A stretch of DNA of 64,000 nt from assembly GCF_003313325.1 (NCBI RefSeq), contig NZ_QMHQ01000001.1, forward strand, positions 1,116,001 through 1,180,000, written 5' to 3'. The stretch is from Pedobacter namyangjuensis. GTDB taxonomy: Bacteria > Bacteroidota > Bacteroidia > Sphingobacteriales > Sphingobacteriaceae. Within the stretch, counting starts at the first letter, position 1, and the number at the start of each line of letters is the position of its first letter. The position numbers were made by a program, and so were the translations under genes. Positions 45,427-54,924 of this stretch are shown one piece after another. The notes beneath the pieces are model-generated. The model worked only from the letters and a program-made list of their open reading frames with translations, had not been told where the DNA came from and searched no databases.

Positions 45427-47355
45427 ATGTTTTGCAGAAAAAATATATTTGGCTTGTTAGCATTTATGCTAGCGTTAAGCCTGGCACAATGTGCGAAAAA
45501 ATACGATTATGCACCTACAGATAACTCGGCGATAATAGACAGCATTCGCCCGCAAAGAGGAACTGAAAATACCCAAGTTCGTATTTACGGAAGAAACTTT
45601 CCTGTAGACACCTCGAAGTTAAAAGCCTTTTTTAACAGCAAACAAGGTTTGGTAATTGAAAAATCTACCAACAATGTTATTTTAGCTAGCGTTCCATCAG
45701 AAGCTGGAACTGGAAATGTAAGTCTTAAAATTGGAGACAAAAATATTGTTGGCCCAGTTTTTACATATGACTACGATGCGCCAGTTATTACAGATGTTTC
45801 GCCTTTATTGGGCAACGCAGGCACAGAAATAACAATTAATGGTCGTAAGTTTAGCAGTAGCGCTGCAAACAATAAAGTAACGGTAAATGGTTTGCCTGCA
45901 ACGGTAATTTCATCGTCAGCCACACAGATAAAAGCTACGGTGCCTGAGACTAAAAATGGGCCGGTTGCAGTTACATCAAATGGTATTACTAATTCTGGGC
46001 CGGTATTTAGATTTATCCCCCAATTTACAGGCTTAGATAAAACAAGCGGATTTGCGGGAGAAGTTATTGTTTTAAACGGAAAATACTTTGACGCCGGACC
46101 AAACGTTGCTGTTAGTTTTAACGGCGTTGCCGGAACAATTATTTCAAATGCCGGTACTAGTATTGAAGTTCGTGTTCCTGCATCCACCAGCGGTAATGTT
46201 GTAGTAACTGTAGATGGTGTAAATAGCAATGCCCAAACATTTACCTACAAAATGGCGCCAATAATTACGGGGTTGAGTAAAACCATCGCATTTGCCCAAG
46301 ATACATTAACAGTTTATGGAAGAAACTTTAACGGAACCGGAACGCCAATAGTAAATTTCGAGGGCGTTGCGGCTACTGTTTTAGGTCATTCTGCATCAGA
46401 AATAAAAGTTCGTATTCCGAATAGTGTAAGCGGTAATGTAGTTGTAACTGTAGATGGCGTATCTAGCAACTCGATTTCATTCACTTACTCGCAGAGTATT
46501 GTTGCTAATAGTCTGAACCAAACCTCGCCAGTACTGCGTAGCGTATCTGGAATTGATGGTGCAAGTGTAACTATAAAAGGTGGCAATTTTGGTACAACTG
46601 CGAATAGAATAAGGGTTACCGTTGGCGGGCAAAATGCAACTATAGTTTCTGTAACTAATACAGATGTAGTTTTCCTAACCCCGAGTTTTTCTTCATCGCA
46701 AGATAACTTACAACAAATAAAGATATACTTAGATAATTTTGAAGCTACTTATCCCAACGGAAATTTGACTTTCAATTATTTGGAACCAACGATTTTATCT
46801 ACAACCGCCACTATTGTACCAGCAATTGGTTTACCTGCCGGATGGTACACGTTTACATTTGTAGTTAACGGTAATAATTATAATGCTACTGCACCAAACG
46901 CCAATTTCGAAATGCTTATTGATGGTGTAAAATACAATACAACCGTTAATGGCAATACTGCAACAATTACTTTTACGCAAACAAGCGCCTTTGTTAAAAA
47001 TAGATATGATATTCGAGTGAATAACAAGTGGGGTAGTTTCATTTCTGCATTTCAGCGTAATGTTACCATTAGTGATTTCGATTATAGCACAGTAAATGGC
47101 AGCAGAACGATAACTATAGACGGGAATGGATTTGGAAGTACGGCAGATTTGAATAGATCAGTTAGAGTTTACAGAATTATAAACGGTGTTAAAAATTATC
47201 TCACTGTTGCAAGTAGTTTATCCTGGACCGAAAGCCGACTGATAGCAACGTTCTCAGAAAATTTCTTAGACGATTTAACTTACGGAGTAGAGGTTAGGGT
47301 AAATTCGAGGTTAGCTACGAAAGAAAAATTCATTGATTACATTAGGGTTAACTAG
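45427..47355 (+). CDS. IPT/TIG-repeat lipoprotein
   Basis: A 642-residue protein with a lipoprotein-like signal (cysteine in SLAQCAKKYDY; glutamine before the cysteine is unusual). It carries at least five IPT/TIG immunoglobulin-like domains (IDSIRPQRGTENTQVRIYG, ITDVSPLLGNAGTEITINGR, GLDKTSGFAGEVIVLNGKYF, ITGLSKTIAFAQDTLTVYGR and SGIDGASVTIKGGNFG) and a C-terminal beta domain. Such proteins are often surface lipoproteins that bind carbohydrate or protein. It starts 22 bases after the FN3 gene and closes the operon with a strong hairpin. Confidence 0.85.
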   Translation: MFCRKNIFGLLAFMLALSLAQCAKKYDYAPTDNSAIIDSIRPQRGTENTQVRIYGRNFPVDTSKLKAFFNSKQGLVIEKSTNNVILASVPSEAGTGNVSLKIGDKNIVGPVFTYDYDAPVITDVSPLLGNAGTEITINGRKFSSSAANNKVTVNGLPATVISSSATQIKATVPETKNGPVAVTSNGITNSGPVFRFIPQFTGLDKTSGFAGEVIVLNGKYFDAGPNVAVSFNGVAGTIISNAGTSIEVRVPASTSGNVVVTVDGVNSNAQTFTYKMAPIITGLSKTIAFAQDTLTVYGRNFNGTGTPIVNFEGVAATVLGHSASEIKVRIPNSVSGNVVVTVDGVSSNSISFTYSQSIVANSLNQTSPVLRSVSGIDGASVTIKGGNFGTTANRIRVTVGGQNATIVSVTNTDVVFLTPSFSSSQDNLQQIKIYLDNFEATYPNGNLTFNYLEPTILSTTATIVPAIGLPAGWYTFTFVVNGNNYNATAPNANFEMLIDGVKYNTTVNGNTATITFTQTSAFVKNRYDIRVNNKWGSFISAFQRNVTISDFDYSTVNGSRTITIDGNGFGSTADLNRSVRVYRIINGVKNYLTVASSLSWTESRLIATFSENFLDDLTYGVEVRVNSRLATKEKFIDYIRVN

Positions 47356-47360
47356 ATAAA

Positions 47361-47396
47361 TAAGGAAGCCCTAGCATTTTTGCTAAGGCTTCCTTA
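47361..47396. terminator. Long hairpin between convergent genes
   Basis: 16-base arms (47361-47376 and 47381-47396) pair with one mismatch around a TTTT loop. There is no T run after it on either strand, but the position between convergent genes suggests a shared transcription end or a 3' stability element. Confidence 0.7.
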
Positions 47397-47418
47397 CTAA
47401 AACATTCTACTACTCAAA

Positions 47419-48087
47419 TTATCTTCCTCTACTTTTCATTTCTTCAATAACATTTCTTTCGTCTTGCAGCTCCCTTGCTAATTTGCGTTGTTGCTCATTA
47501 GCTTTGGCTTTATAGGCCTGGTATTCTGCAGAAATTTCATCGTAAAGTTGCGTTCTGTGTTTTGCTTCCAAAATACTTTTGGTAGATCTGGCTATAACCG
47601 CAAACAAAGCAATCGCTAAAACGCCAATTATAGACCAAACTAAAATGTTATAGGTAGACTTTGTAAACGAAATTCCTAAAAAACTAATCTCATCAACTTT
47701 GGCATTGGCTTCATTCAAGGTATTTTCAGTTCCACTAACTTTTCCATTTAAAGATGAGATACTTTTTTCTTGTTCTGCAATTTTCGCTTTTGCTTTTGTT
47801 AGTTCTACACGCTCTTTTCTCAACGTATCATTAACGCTTTTCCATAAAGCGTCTAATCTTGTTGGGTTTATAAGCTTAGCACCATATGAAGATTTTGATC
47901 GCGAAAGCATAAAACGGTACTGACCGTTAAGCGAAAAGTCTGTGTTTTTAACTGTATCAACTCTTCTGTATTGTTGCGTGGCAACAGGTTTTGGAACCGT
48001 TGCCGGTCTAGTTTGCGAATTGCTTGTAGAAGCAAAAAACGAGGAAATTAATAGGGTAGTTATAAAAAGTAAACGTTGCTTCGCCAT
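47419..48087 (-). CDS. Hypothetical membrane protein with coiled coil
   Basis: A 222-residue protein: N-terminal signal segment (about 1-24), polar region, a coiled coil (about 85-135, TKAKAKIAEQEKSISSLNG), one membrane helix (about 147-167, ILVWSIIGVLAIALFAVIAR) and a second charged helical tail rich in glutamate and arginine. I do not recognise a family. It may link periplasm and cytoplasm through the single helix, but the function is unknown. It is convergent with the IPT/TIG gene. Confidence 0.7.
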   Translation of the reverse strand: MAKQRLLFITTLLISSFFASTSNSQTRPATVPKPVATQQYRRVDTVKNTDFSLNGQYRFMLSRSKSSYGAKLINPTRLDALWKSVNDTLRKERVELTKAKAKIAEQEKSISSLNGKVSGTENTLNEANAKVDEISFLGISFTKSTYNILVWSIIGVLAIALFAVIARSTKSILEAKHRTQLYDEISAEYQAYKAKANEQQRKLARELQDERNVIEEMKSRGR

Positions 48088-48262
48088 AAAATTGCTTTTT
48101 TATTTAACAATTATAAACAAAATATATTGTGTAGAAAAGATTAAATATGGCTCGCTAGCTATTTGATTTCGCTTTTAGTGGGCATTTATGTTTTAATTTT
48201 AGCATCAGCAATTTGTAGTTTTTTGTTTTATTCTTTTACTTTATAGTTAAAAAGTAATTAAT

Positions 48263-48538
48263 ATGGAGGATCTTTTTAATGCTATGACTTTCGAAGAGGC
48301 ATTCGATAAATTTATTAAGGGTAGGACTGTAGTAGAATTTGGGTTCAGAAAACCAGAGCCAGTAAAATTAAGTAATGGCTTTTTAGCATATCCATGTGGT
48401 TACTATACTTTATACGACAACGGATTTAAATTAATCACCTTTGGGAGCTCCTTAGGTACGAGTACAATACAAGATATTTGGGTTTTAGATACCAACGATG
48501 TTCCGGTAGGTTATAAAGACCAAACAGAAGTGGAATAA
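48263..48538 (+). CDS. Small hypothetical protein
   Basis: A 91-residue soluble protein beginning MEDLFNAMTFEEAFDKFIKG, with a beta-rich second half (PCGYYTLYDNGFKLITFGSS). No signal peptide. Acidic, unrecognised. It stands alone, with intergenic gaps on both sides. Confidence 0.6.
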   Translation: MEDLFNAMTFEEAFDKFIKGRTVVEFGFRKPEPVKLSNGFLAYPCGYYTLYDNGFKLITFGSSLGTSTIQDIWVLDTNDVPVGYKDQTEVE

Positions 48539-48626
48539 TATTAAAAAACGCCTCAATGCCTATAATATATACCTTTTTTGTAGTTTACTATTTTCATATA
48601 ATTTAGGGTAAAGCGTAACAAGCAGG

Positions 48627-48634
48627 TATATTTG
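48627..48634 (+). promoter_or_regulatory. Possible -7 box for the TauE gene
   Basis: TATATTTG fits TAnnTTTG, but no good TTG is found about 19 bases upstream. The ATG lies 4 bases downstream, so a functional box here would give a leaderless transcript. Confidence 0.35.
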
Positions 48635-48638
48635 CCAC

Positions 48639-49475
48639 ATGTCAATCCTGTTATTTACCCTAATTGTATTAATCGGCGCTTTCCTAGCGGGATTACTGGG
48701 CTCGTTAACAGGTTTAGGTGGTGGTGTAATTATTATACCGCTGTTAACATTAGGTTTAGGAGTTGATATTCATTACGCTATCGGTGCATCTATTATTTCT
48801 GTTATAGCAACTTCTTCTGGTTCTGCTGCGGCGTATGTAAAAGAAGGTATTACAAATATTCGTATAGGCATGTTCCTAGAAGTGGCCACTACAGCAAGTG
48901 CTATTGTGGGCGTTGTAATAGCCAGTTATATTAAGGCCGATTATATTGTTGTTATCTTCGGGTTTATCTTGCTTTTTTCTGCAGTGATGATGTTGAAGAA
49001 AAAAATAGATCATTCGAATAATGAAAAAACCAGCATTTTAGCTAACTATTTTAAGTTAAACGGAAGTTACCCGACCGAAGGAAAAATTCAGCAATATGCG
49101 GTGCATAGAGTAGTTGGTGGCTTCTCGATGATGTTTTTAGCAGGGATACTATCTGGCTTATTAGGCATAGGTTCTGGCGCATTAAAAGTTATTGGTATGG
49201 ATAACATCATGAAAATTCCTTTCAAGGTTTCTACTACTACAAGTAATTTTATGATTGGCGTAACCGCTGCTGCAAGTGCTTTAGTTTATTTGCATAAAGG
49301 TCAAATTAATCCTGCTATCGCGATGCCCGTAACTATTGGTGTAATTTTAGGGGCAACGCTTGGTGCTAAAATTCTAATCAGAACTAAAACAGACAAATTA
49401 AAGGTTGTTTTTGCTATTGTGGTTACAATTTTAGCCTTGCAGATGATTTACAAAGGATTAACCGGAACGATATGA
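48639..49475 (+). CDS. TauE/SafE-family sulfite or anion exporter
   Basis: A 278-residue inner-membrane protein with eight or so membrane segments and the family signature GLLGSLTGLGGGVIIIPLL, then GLLGIGSGALKV in the second half. TauE/SafE proteins export sulfite, sulfoacetate or related anions; the substrate here is unknown. The next gene (DUF1634) overlaps by 4 bases, an association common for this family. Confidence 0.92.
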   Translation: MSILLFTLIVLIGAFLAGLLGSLTGLGGGVIIIPLLTLGLGVDIHYAIGASIISVIATSSGSAAAYVKEGITNIRIGMFLEVATTASAIVGVVIASYIKADYIVVIFGFILLFSAVMMLKKKIDHSNNEKTSILANYFKLNGSYPTEGKIQQYAVHRVVGGFSMMFLAGILSGLLGIGSGALKVIGMDNIMKIPFKVSTTTSNFMIGVTAAASALVYLHKGQINPAIAMPVTIGVILGATLGAKILIRTKTDKLKVVFAIVVTILALQMIYKGLTGTI

Positions 49476-49867
49476 GCATGCAGGTAAAACATTATTTGGG
49501 CGATAAAGATGTACAAGCGATATTAGGCACCTTGCTTCGAGTTGGTGTAATTGTATCTGCTTGCGTAGTTTTTATTGGCGGATTGGTTTTTCTTTATAAT
49601 AATTCCAGCCAAATTTCATCTTTCGAAACCTTCAAGCCAGAAGATGTTAGGTTTTCTTCTATTGCCGAAATTTTAAAAGGGCTAAAAACTTTTGATGGTT
49701 TGGCAATTATCCAATTCGGTGTGATATTGCTGATATTCACGCCAATAGCTCGCGTTGTTTTTTCAATTTTTGGCTTTTTAATGGAGAAAGACTACATGTA
49801 CGTCATAATCGGTATCATTGTACTTTGCATTATTGTAGCCAGTTTATACCTCGACATAGCACATTAA
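49472..49867 (+). CDS. DUF1634-domain membrane protein
   Basis: A 131-residue protein with three membrane segments (VGVIVSACVVFIGGLVFLY, ILLIFTPIARVVFSIFGFL and VIIGIIVLCIIVASLYL region) and the DUF1634 pattern of a first helix beside LLRVGVIVS. It is translationally coupled with the TauE-like exporter (ATGA overlap) and is probably its accessory subunit. Confidence 0.88.
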   Translation: MSMQVKHYLGDKDVQAILGTLLRVGVIVSACVVFIGGLVFLYNNSSQISSFETFKPEDVRFSSIAEILKGLKTFDGLAIIQFGVILLIFTPIARVVFSIFGFLMEKDYMYVIIGIIVLCIIVASLYLDIAH

Positions 49868-49942
49868 ACCAAGATTTTTAGTTAGTGTGCTGGTACTAAG
49901 AAAAATAAATGCTAATTAATTGAAAAAATAATTAGCTAACTA

Positions 49943-49973
49943 TTTGAAAATTAAGAATTCTTTCCTATTTTTG
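49943..49973 (+). promoter_or_regulatory. rplC promoter
   Basis: TTTG (49943-49946) and TATTTTTG (49966-49973) with a 19-base spacer match the Bacteroidota housekeeping promoter closely. The transcript would begin near 49980, about 70 bases before rplC, and serves the part of the S10 cluster that is separated from rpsJ. Confidence 0.85.
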
Positions 49974-49975
49974 CC

Positions 49976-50045
49976 CTCCCTTAACGGGGATGCATATCCA
50001 CCTTGAACGAAGCCCTACTGCTTCGATGGGTGTTAAACTTAAAAT
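49976..50045 (+). promoter_or_regulatory. rplC leader with hairpins
   Basis: CGAAGC/GCTTCG (near 50009-50026) forms a 6-bp stem, and TTAAC near 49981 can pair with GTTAA near 50033. The leader begins with CCCTTAA, as does that of rpsL. A role in feedback by a large-subunit protein is possible. Confidence 0.45.
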
Positions 50046-50050
50046 AGAAA

Positions 50051-50668
50051 ATGTCAGGTATTATTGGAAAAAAAGTAGGAATGACCAGCATTTTTGACGC
50101 CGAAGGCAAGAATATTCCTTGTACGGTGATCGAAGCTGGACCTTGTGTTGTAACACAAGTTAAGACCGAAGAGAAAGATGGTTACGTATCAGTTCAATTA
50201 GGATACGATGAAGCCAAAGAAAAAAACACTACCCAGCCTTTAAAGGGTCACTTTGCGAAAGCAAACACTACTCCGAAGCGTAAGTTGGTTGAATTTGAGC
50301 AGTTTGAAGAATCGTTAAGCTTAGGTGATACGGTAACTGTAAACATTTTTAACGAAGGAGATTACGTTGATGTTGTAGGTACTTCAAAAGGTAAAGGTTT
50401 TCAAGGTGTTGTTAAACGTCATGGTTTTGGTGGTGTGGGTGGTCAAACTCACGGTCAGCACAACAGATTGCGTGCGCCAGGTTCATTAGGTGCGGCATCT
50501 TATCCAGCTCGTGTATTTAAAGGTATGCGTATGGCGGGAAGAACAGGTGGAGATAGAGTGAAAATTCAGAACTTGCAAGTTTTGAAAGTTTACGCTGAGC
50601 AAAACCTAGTAGTAGTTAGTGGTTCCATTCCAGGAGCTAAGGGTTCTTACGTAATCTTAGATAAGTAA
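50051..50668 (+). CDS. rplC: 50S ribosomal protein L3
   Basis: A 205-residue L3 ([60 protein letters not shown]). L3 starts assembly of the large subunit. First gene of the rplC-to-rpoA cluster, with its own promoter. Confidence 0.98.
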   Translation: MSGIIGKKVGMTSIFDAEGKNIPCTVIEAGPCVVTQVKTEEKDGYVSVQLGYDEAKEKNTTQPLKGHFAKANTTPKRKLVEFEQFEESLSLGDTVTVNIFNEGDYVDVVGTSKGKGFQGVVKRHGFGGVGGQTHGQHNRLRAPGSLGAASYPARVFKGMRMAGRTGGDRVKIQNLQVLKVYAEQNLVVVSGSIPGAKGSYVILDK

Positions 50669-50672
50669 GCAG

Positions 50673-51302
50673 ATGGAAGTTAAAGTAATAAACATTTCAG
50701 GAAAAGAGACAGGTGCCAAGGTGCAACTTCCTGAGTCGGTATTTGGTGTAAAACCAAGCGACCACGCGATTTATTTAGATGTAAAGCAATATTTGGCTAA
50801 CCAACGTCAAGGAACGCACAAATCTAAACAACGTAACGAGATTGCAGGTTCTACTCGTAAATTATACAAACAAAAAGGTACAGGTGGTGCACGTGCCGGA
50901 AGCATTAAATCTCCATTGTTCAATGGTGGTGGTCGTGTTTTTGGTCCTCAACCAAGAGACTATAGTTTTAAATTGAACAAAAAATTAAAATCATTAGCAC
51001 GTAAATCTGCTTTATCATACAAAGCACAAGATAACAACGTGGTAGTTTTAGAAGATTTTACATTTGATTCAATCAAAACTAAAAACTACATCAACCTAGT
51101 TAATGCATTAAACTTAGCTGGCGAGAAAACTTTGTTGGTTTTACCTGCACAAAATAATAATATCTATTTATCAAGCAGAAACATTCAGAAAACTAAAGTT
51201 ATCACTGCAGCAGATTTAAACACTTACGACGTGTTAAATGCAGGTAAACTTTTGTTAACTGCAGACTCGCTTAAAACTTTGGAGGAGGCATTTGCCAAGT
51301 AA
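50673..51302 (+). CDS. rplD: 50S ribosomal protein L4
   Basis: A 209-residue L4 with the conserved extension [20 protein letters not shown] that lines the exit tunnel. Starts 4 bases after rplC. A role in feedback regulation is known for L4 in some bacteria but has not been shown here. Confidence 0.98.
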   Translation: MEVKVINISGKETGAKVQLPESVFGVKPSDHAIYLDVKQYLANQRQGTHKSKQRNEIAGSTRKLYKQKGTGGARAGSIKSPLFNGGGRVFGPQPRDYSFKLNKKLKSLARKSALSYKAQDNNVVVLEDFTFDSIKTKNYINLVNALNLAGEKTLLVLPAQNNNIYLSSRNIQKTKVITAADLNTYDVLNAGKLLLTADSLKTLEEAFAK

Positions 51303-51303
51303 T

Positions 51304-51594
51304 ATGGAAATTTTACAAAAACCAATATTAACTGAAAAAGCTTCTGCATTAACTGAAAAAGCTAACCGTTTTACTTTCAGAGTAGATCACAGAGCTAACA
51401 AATTGCAGATTAAATCGGCCATCGAACAAATGTATGGTGTTAACATCGTTGCCTTAAACACAATGGTTGTTGTAGGTAAGTTAAAATCAAGAAATACTAA
51501 AGGTGGTTTAGTATCGGGTCGTACCCCGAAATATAAAAAAGCTATTGTAACATTGAAAGATGGCGAAACAATAGATTATTACGCGAATATTTAA
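51304..51594 (+). CDS. rplW: 50S ribosomal protein L23
   Basis: A 96-residue L23 (MEILQKPILTEKASAL, NKLQIKSAIEQMYGVNIVALN) at the tunnel exit, where SRP and trigger factor dock. The ATG at 51304 lies 1 base after the rplD stop and gives the conserved N-terminus; a TTG four codons upstream is rejected. Confidence 0.97.
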   Translation: MEILQKPILTEKASALTEKANRFTFRVDHRANKLQIKSAIEQMYGVNIVALNTMVVVGKLKSRNTKGGLVSGRTPKYKKAIVTLKDGETIDYYANI

Positions 51595-51617
51595 TAAGAA
51601 TTGAATAATTTATAACT

Positions 51618-52442
51618 ATGGGCTTAAGAAAATTTAAACCAGTCACTCCGGGAACCCGTTTTAGGGTAGGCGCAAGCTTTACGGAGATTACAGCAACCAA
51701 GCCCGAAAAATCATTGGTTGTATCTTCTAAGAAATCGGGAGGTCGTAACAATACAGGAAAGATGACTATGCGCTACATTGGTGGTGGTCACAAAAAATCT
51801 TACCGTTTAATTGATTTTAAACGCGATAAGTTTAACATTCCTGCAACAGTAGCAACTGTTGAATACGATCCAAACCGTACCGCACGTATTGCTTTGTTGC
51901 ACTACGCAGACGGAGAGAAGCGCTACATTATTGCACCTGAAGGGTTGCAAGTAGGACAAACTTTGCTTTCGGGTGACAACGCTACTCCAGAAGTAGGTAA
52001 CACATTAACCTTAGCAAATATCCCTTTGGGATCTATCATCCACAACTTGGAAATTCAACCAGGTAGAGGAGCGCAATTAGCACGTAGTGCTGGTGCTTAT
52101 GCACAACTTGCAGCTAGAGATGGTAAATATGCTACAATTAAAATGCCATCAGGTGAGGTAAGATCTATCTTGGTTACTTGTTTAGCAACAATTGGCGCAG
52201 TATCTAACGCAGATCACGCTAACGAAGTATTAGGTAAAGCAGGCCGTAGCCGTTGGTTAGGTCGTCGTCCGCGTACTCGTCCGGTAGCGATGAACCCTGT
52301 GGATCACCCAATGGGTGGTGGTGAAGGTCGCTCTTCAGGAGGTCAGCCTCGTTCAAGAAACGGAGTTTACTCTAAAGGCTTCAAAACCCGCTCACTTAAA
52401 AAATACTCAAATCGTTTCATCATAGAGAAAAGGAAGAAATAA
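51618..52442 (+). CDS. rplB: 50S ribosomal protein L2
   Basis: A 274-residue L2 with the peptidyl-transferase-associated motif [20 protein letters not shown], which contains the functional histidine. The stop overlaps the rpsS start (TAATG). Confidence 0.98.
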   Translation: MGLRKFKPVTPGTRFRVGASFTEITATKPEKSLVVSSKKSGGRNNTGKMTMRYIGGGHKKSYRLIDFKRDKFNIPATVATVEYDPNRTARIALLHYADGEKRYIIAPEGLQVGQTLLSGDNATPEVGNTLTLANIPLGSIIHNLEIQPGRGAQLARSAGAYAQLAARDGKYATIKMPSGEVRSILVTCLATIGAVSNADHANEVLGKAGRSRWLGRRPRTRPVAMNPVDHPMGGGEGRSSGGQPRSRNGVYSKGFKTRSLKKYSNRFIIEKRKK

Positions 52443-52708
52443 TGGCTCGTTCGATAAAAAAAGGACCTTATATTGACCATAACGTAGAGAAAAAAGTAAT
52501 CTCTATGAATGATTCAGGCAAAAAGTCTGTGATCAAAACTTGGTCTCGCAGATCAATGATTTCACCAGATTTCGTGAATCATACATTTGCTGTACACAAC
52601 GGTAACAAATTTATACCAGTATACGTAACAGAAAACATGGTTGGTCACAAGCTGGGAGAGTTTGCTCCAACCAGAACATTTAGGGGTCACTCTGAAAAGA
52701 AAAAATAA
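52442..52708 (+). CDS. rpsS: 30S ribosomal protein S19
   Basis: An 88-residue S19 ([39 protein letters not shown]) of the 30S head. Translationally coupled to rplB. Confidence 0.98.
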   Translation: MARSIKKGPYIDHNVEKKVISMNDSGKKSVIKTWSRRSMISPDFVNHTFAVHNGNKFIPVYVTENMVGHKLGEFAPTRTFRGHSEKKK

Positions 52709-52715
52709 TTAAGAG

Positions 52716-53078
52716 ATGGAAGCAGTAGCGAAATTAAACAATTGTCCAACCTCACCACGTAAGATGCGTTTGGTTGTAGATCTTATCAGAGGTGAGCGTG
52801 TAGAGAAAGCATTAAGCATTTTAAAATTCACAAATAAAGAAGCAGCAATCAGAGTCGAGAAACTTTTATTGTCAGCTATCAAAAACTGGGAATCTAAAAA
52901 TGAAGGTTCTCGCCCTGAAGAAAACCAGTTATACGTGAAAACGATAATGGTAGGCGGTGGTCGTCAGTTAAAAAGACTTAGACCAGCACCTCAAGGCCGT
53001 GGTTACAGAATACGTAAGCGTTCTAATCACGTAACCTTGGTAGTAGATAGTAAAAACGTTGAAACTCAAACTAATTAA
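52716..53078 (+). CDS. rplV: 50S ribosomal protein L22
   Basis: A 120-residue L22 ([38 protein letters not shown]). The loop lines the exit tunnel; the residues are unremarkable for macrolide contact as far as can be judged. Confidence 0.97.
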   Translation: MEAVAKLNNCPTSPRKMRLVVDLIRGERVEKALSILKFTNKEAAIRVEKLLLSAIKNWESKNEGSRPEENQLYVKTIMVGGGRQLKRLRPAPQGRGYRIRKRSNHVTLVVDSKNVETQTN

Positions 53079-53083
53079 CAGAA

Positions 53084-53917
53084 ATGGGACAAAAAGCACA
53101 TCCAATAGGTAACAGGTTAGGCATCATCAGAGGATGGGATTCTAACTGGTTCGGAGGCAACAACTATGCTGATAAATTAGTTGAAGACGAAAAAATAAGA
53201 AAATACCTTTCTGCACGTATTGCAAAAGGTGGTGTAGCTAAAATAGTTATCGAACGTACGTTAAAACGTATCACTGTAACTATCCACACAGCTCGTCCGG
53301 GTATTGTAATTGGTAAAGCAGGCGCTGAGGTTGATAAAATCAAAGAAGAGTTAAAGAAATTGACTAAAAAGGAAATTCAAATTAACATCTTCGAAATTAA
53401 ACGCCCTGAACTTGATGCTCAATTAGTAGCAGAAGGTGTTGCAAAACAATTAGAAGCGAGAATTTCATTCCGTAGAGCAATGAAATCTACTATCGCATCA
53501 ACAATGCGTATGGGTGCTGAAGGTATCAAAATAATGACTTCTGGTCGTTTAGGTGGTGCTGAGATGGCTCGTAGCGAACAGTATAAAGAAGGAAGAATTC
53601 CTTTGCATACTTTCCGTGCTGATATTGACTACGCACTAGCAGAAGCTTTAACTACTTATGGTAAAATTGGTGTTAAAGTTTGGATCTGTAAAGGTGAAGT
53701 TTACGGTAAACGTGATCTTTCTCCAAACATAGGTTCTACAAGCAATGCACCTGGTAAAGGTGGCGAAAGACCTCAAGGCGCTTTCGGTGGTAGAGATAAC
53801 AGAGGTGGTGGCGGCGACAGAAGGAATGACAAACGCAACAGCGGTGGTCGTCCGGGTCAAGGCGGAGCTGGAAGAGATAATAAAGGTGGCGGTGCTAACA
53901 GAGGCCCACGCAAATAG
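53084..53917 (+). CDS. rpsC: 30S ribosomal protein S3 with a Gly/Arg-rich tail
   Basis: S3 binds mRNA at the entry tunnel. The first 216 residues are normal ([22 protein letters not shown] motif in [17 protein letters not shown]). Residues about 217-277 form a tail of glycine, arginine, asparagine and aspartate with several RGG-like triplets ([13 protein letters not shown]). This makes the protein about 40 residues longer than typical S3. The tail is probably disordered and RNA-binding. Confidence 0.97.
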   Translation: MGQKAHPIGNRLGIIRGWDSNWFGGNNYADKLVEDEKIRKYLSARIAKGGVAKIVIERTLKRITVTIHTARPGIVIGKAGAEVDKIKEELKKLTKKEIQINIFEIKRPELDAQLVAEGVAKQLEARISFRRAMKSTIASTMRMGAEGIKIMTSGRLGGAEMARSEQYKEGRIPLHTFRADIDYALAEALTTYGKIGVKVWICKGEVYGKRDLSPNIGSTSNAPGKGGERPQGAFGGRDNRGGGGDRRNDKRNSGGRPGQGGAGRDNKGGGANRGPRK

Positions 53918-53951
53918 TTAACAGATCGTTTAACGATAATATTAAGATAAA

Positions 53952-54374
53952 ATGTTACAGCCAAAAAGAACGAAGTTCAGAAAGATGCAAAAAGGCAGAA
54001 TGAAAGGTTTAGCAACTCGTGGTGCTGAATTGTCATTCGGATCTTTCGGGATTAAATCTTTAGAGGCAACTTGGATCACAAGTCGCCAGATAGAAGCAGC
54101 CCGTATTGCGGTAACTCGTTTCATGAAACGTGAAGGTCAAGTTTGGATTAGAATTTTCCCGGATAAACCGGTAACTAAAAAACCAGCTGAGGTACGTATG
54201 GGTAAAGGTAAGGGTGCTCCAGAATACTGGGTAGCCGTAGTTAGACCTGGACGTATAATTTTTGAAGCAGAAGGTGTGCCTTTAGAAGTTGCTAAAGAAG
54301 CATTAAGACTTGCAGCTCAAAAATTACCAATTCAAACAAAATTTGTAGTACGTAGAGATTACGTAGAAGCATAA
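53952..54374 (+). CDS. rplP: 50S ribosomal protein L16
   Basis: A 140-residue L16 ([54 protein letters not shown]) that helps position aminoacyl-tRNA. A structured spacer follows. Confidence 0.98.
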   Translation: MLQPKRTKFRKMQKGRMKGLATRGAELSFGSFGIKSLEATWITSRQIEAARIAVTRFMKREGQVWIRIFPDKPVTKKPAEVRMGKGKGAPEYWVAVVRPGRIIFEAEGVPLEVAKEALRLAAQKLPIQTKFVVRRDYVEA

Positions 54375-54379
54375 TAAAT

Positions 54380-54429
54380 TTCGGGGTCAATGTTGTAAAT
54401 AACTTGTTGTTACAACCGCTAGACCCGAA
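54380..54429 (+). promoter_or_regulatory. Nested hairpin between rplP and rpmC
   Basis: The outer arms TTCGGGGTC (54380-54388) and GACCCGAA (54422-54429) pair with one bulged G. The inner arms GTTGTAA (54392-54398) and TTACAAC (54410-54416) are perfect. No T run follows. It may be a processing site or a binding site for L29 or a neighbour. Confidence 0.55.
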
Positions 54430-54445
54430 TATAAAAATTAATAAA

Positions 54446-54655
54446 ATGAAGAACTCAGAAATCATAGGGCTTTCAAAAGAAGAGCTAGTAGCTAAGATTG
54501 CAGAAGAAAAAGAAAACTTAGTAAAGTTAAAGTTTGCTCACGCAATTTCGGCTATCGAAAATCCTACCCGCATTACTAAGGTAAGAAAAGACATCGCCCG
54601 ATTAACTACTGAATTGACTAAGCAAAACGCTAAGTCTGCAACTGAAACTAAATAA
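54446..54655 (+). CDS. rpmC: 50S ribosomal protein L29
   Basis: A 69-residue L29 ([39 protein letters not shown]) at the tunnel exit. The ATG at 54446 gives the conserved start; a TTG 14 codons upstream runs through the hairpin. Confidence 0.96.
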   Translation: MKNSEIIGLSKEELVAKIAEEKENLVKLKFAHAISAIENPTRITKVRKDIARLTTELTKQNAKSATETK

Positions 54656-54668
54656 CTTTAGAGTCGAA

Positions 54669-54923
54669 ATGGAAAGACAATTAAGAAAAACAAGAACCGG
54701 GTTGGTAGTAAGCAACAAAATGGATAAGTCTGTTGTTGTGGCGGTTGAGCGTAAAGTGAAACACCCGATCTATGGTAAGTTTGTTAAGAAAACTACCAAA
54801 TTTATGGCTCATGACGAAAAGAACGAATGTGGTATCGGTGATACTGTGTTGATTCAAGAAACTCGTCCGCTGAGTAAAAACAAGAACTGGAGATTAGTAC
54901 AAATTTTAGAAAGAGCTAAATAA
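54669..54923 (+). CDS. rpsQ: 30S ribosomal protein S17
   Basis: An 84-residue S17 ([40 protein letters not shown]), a 16S 5'-domain binder. One base separates it from rplN. Confidence 0.98.
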   Translation: MERQLRKTRTGLVVSNKMDKSVVVAVERKVKHPIYGKFVKKTTKFMAHDEKNECGIGDTVLIQETRPLSKNKNWRLVQILERAK

Positions 54924-54924
54924 G

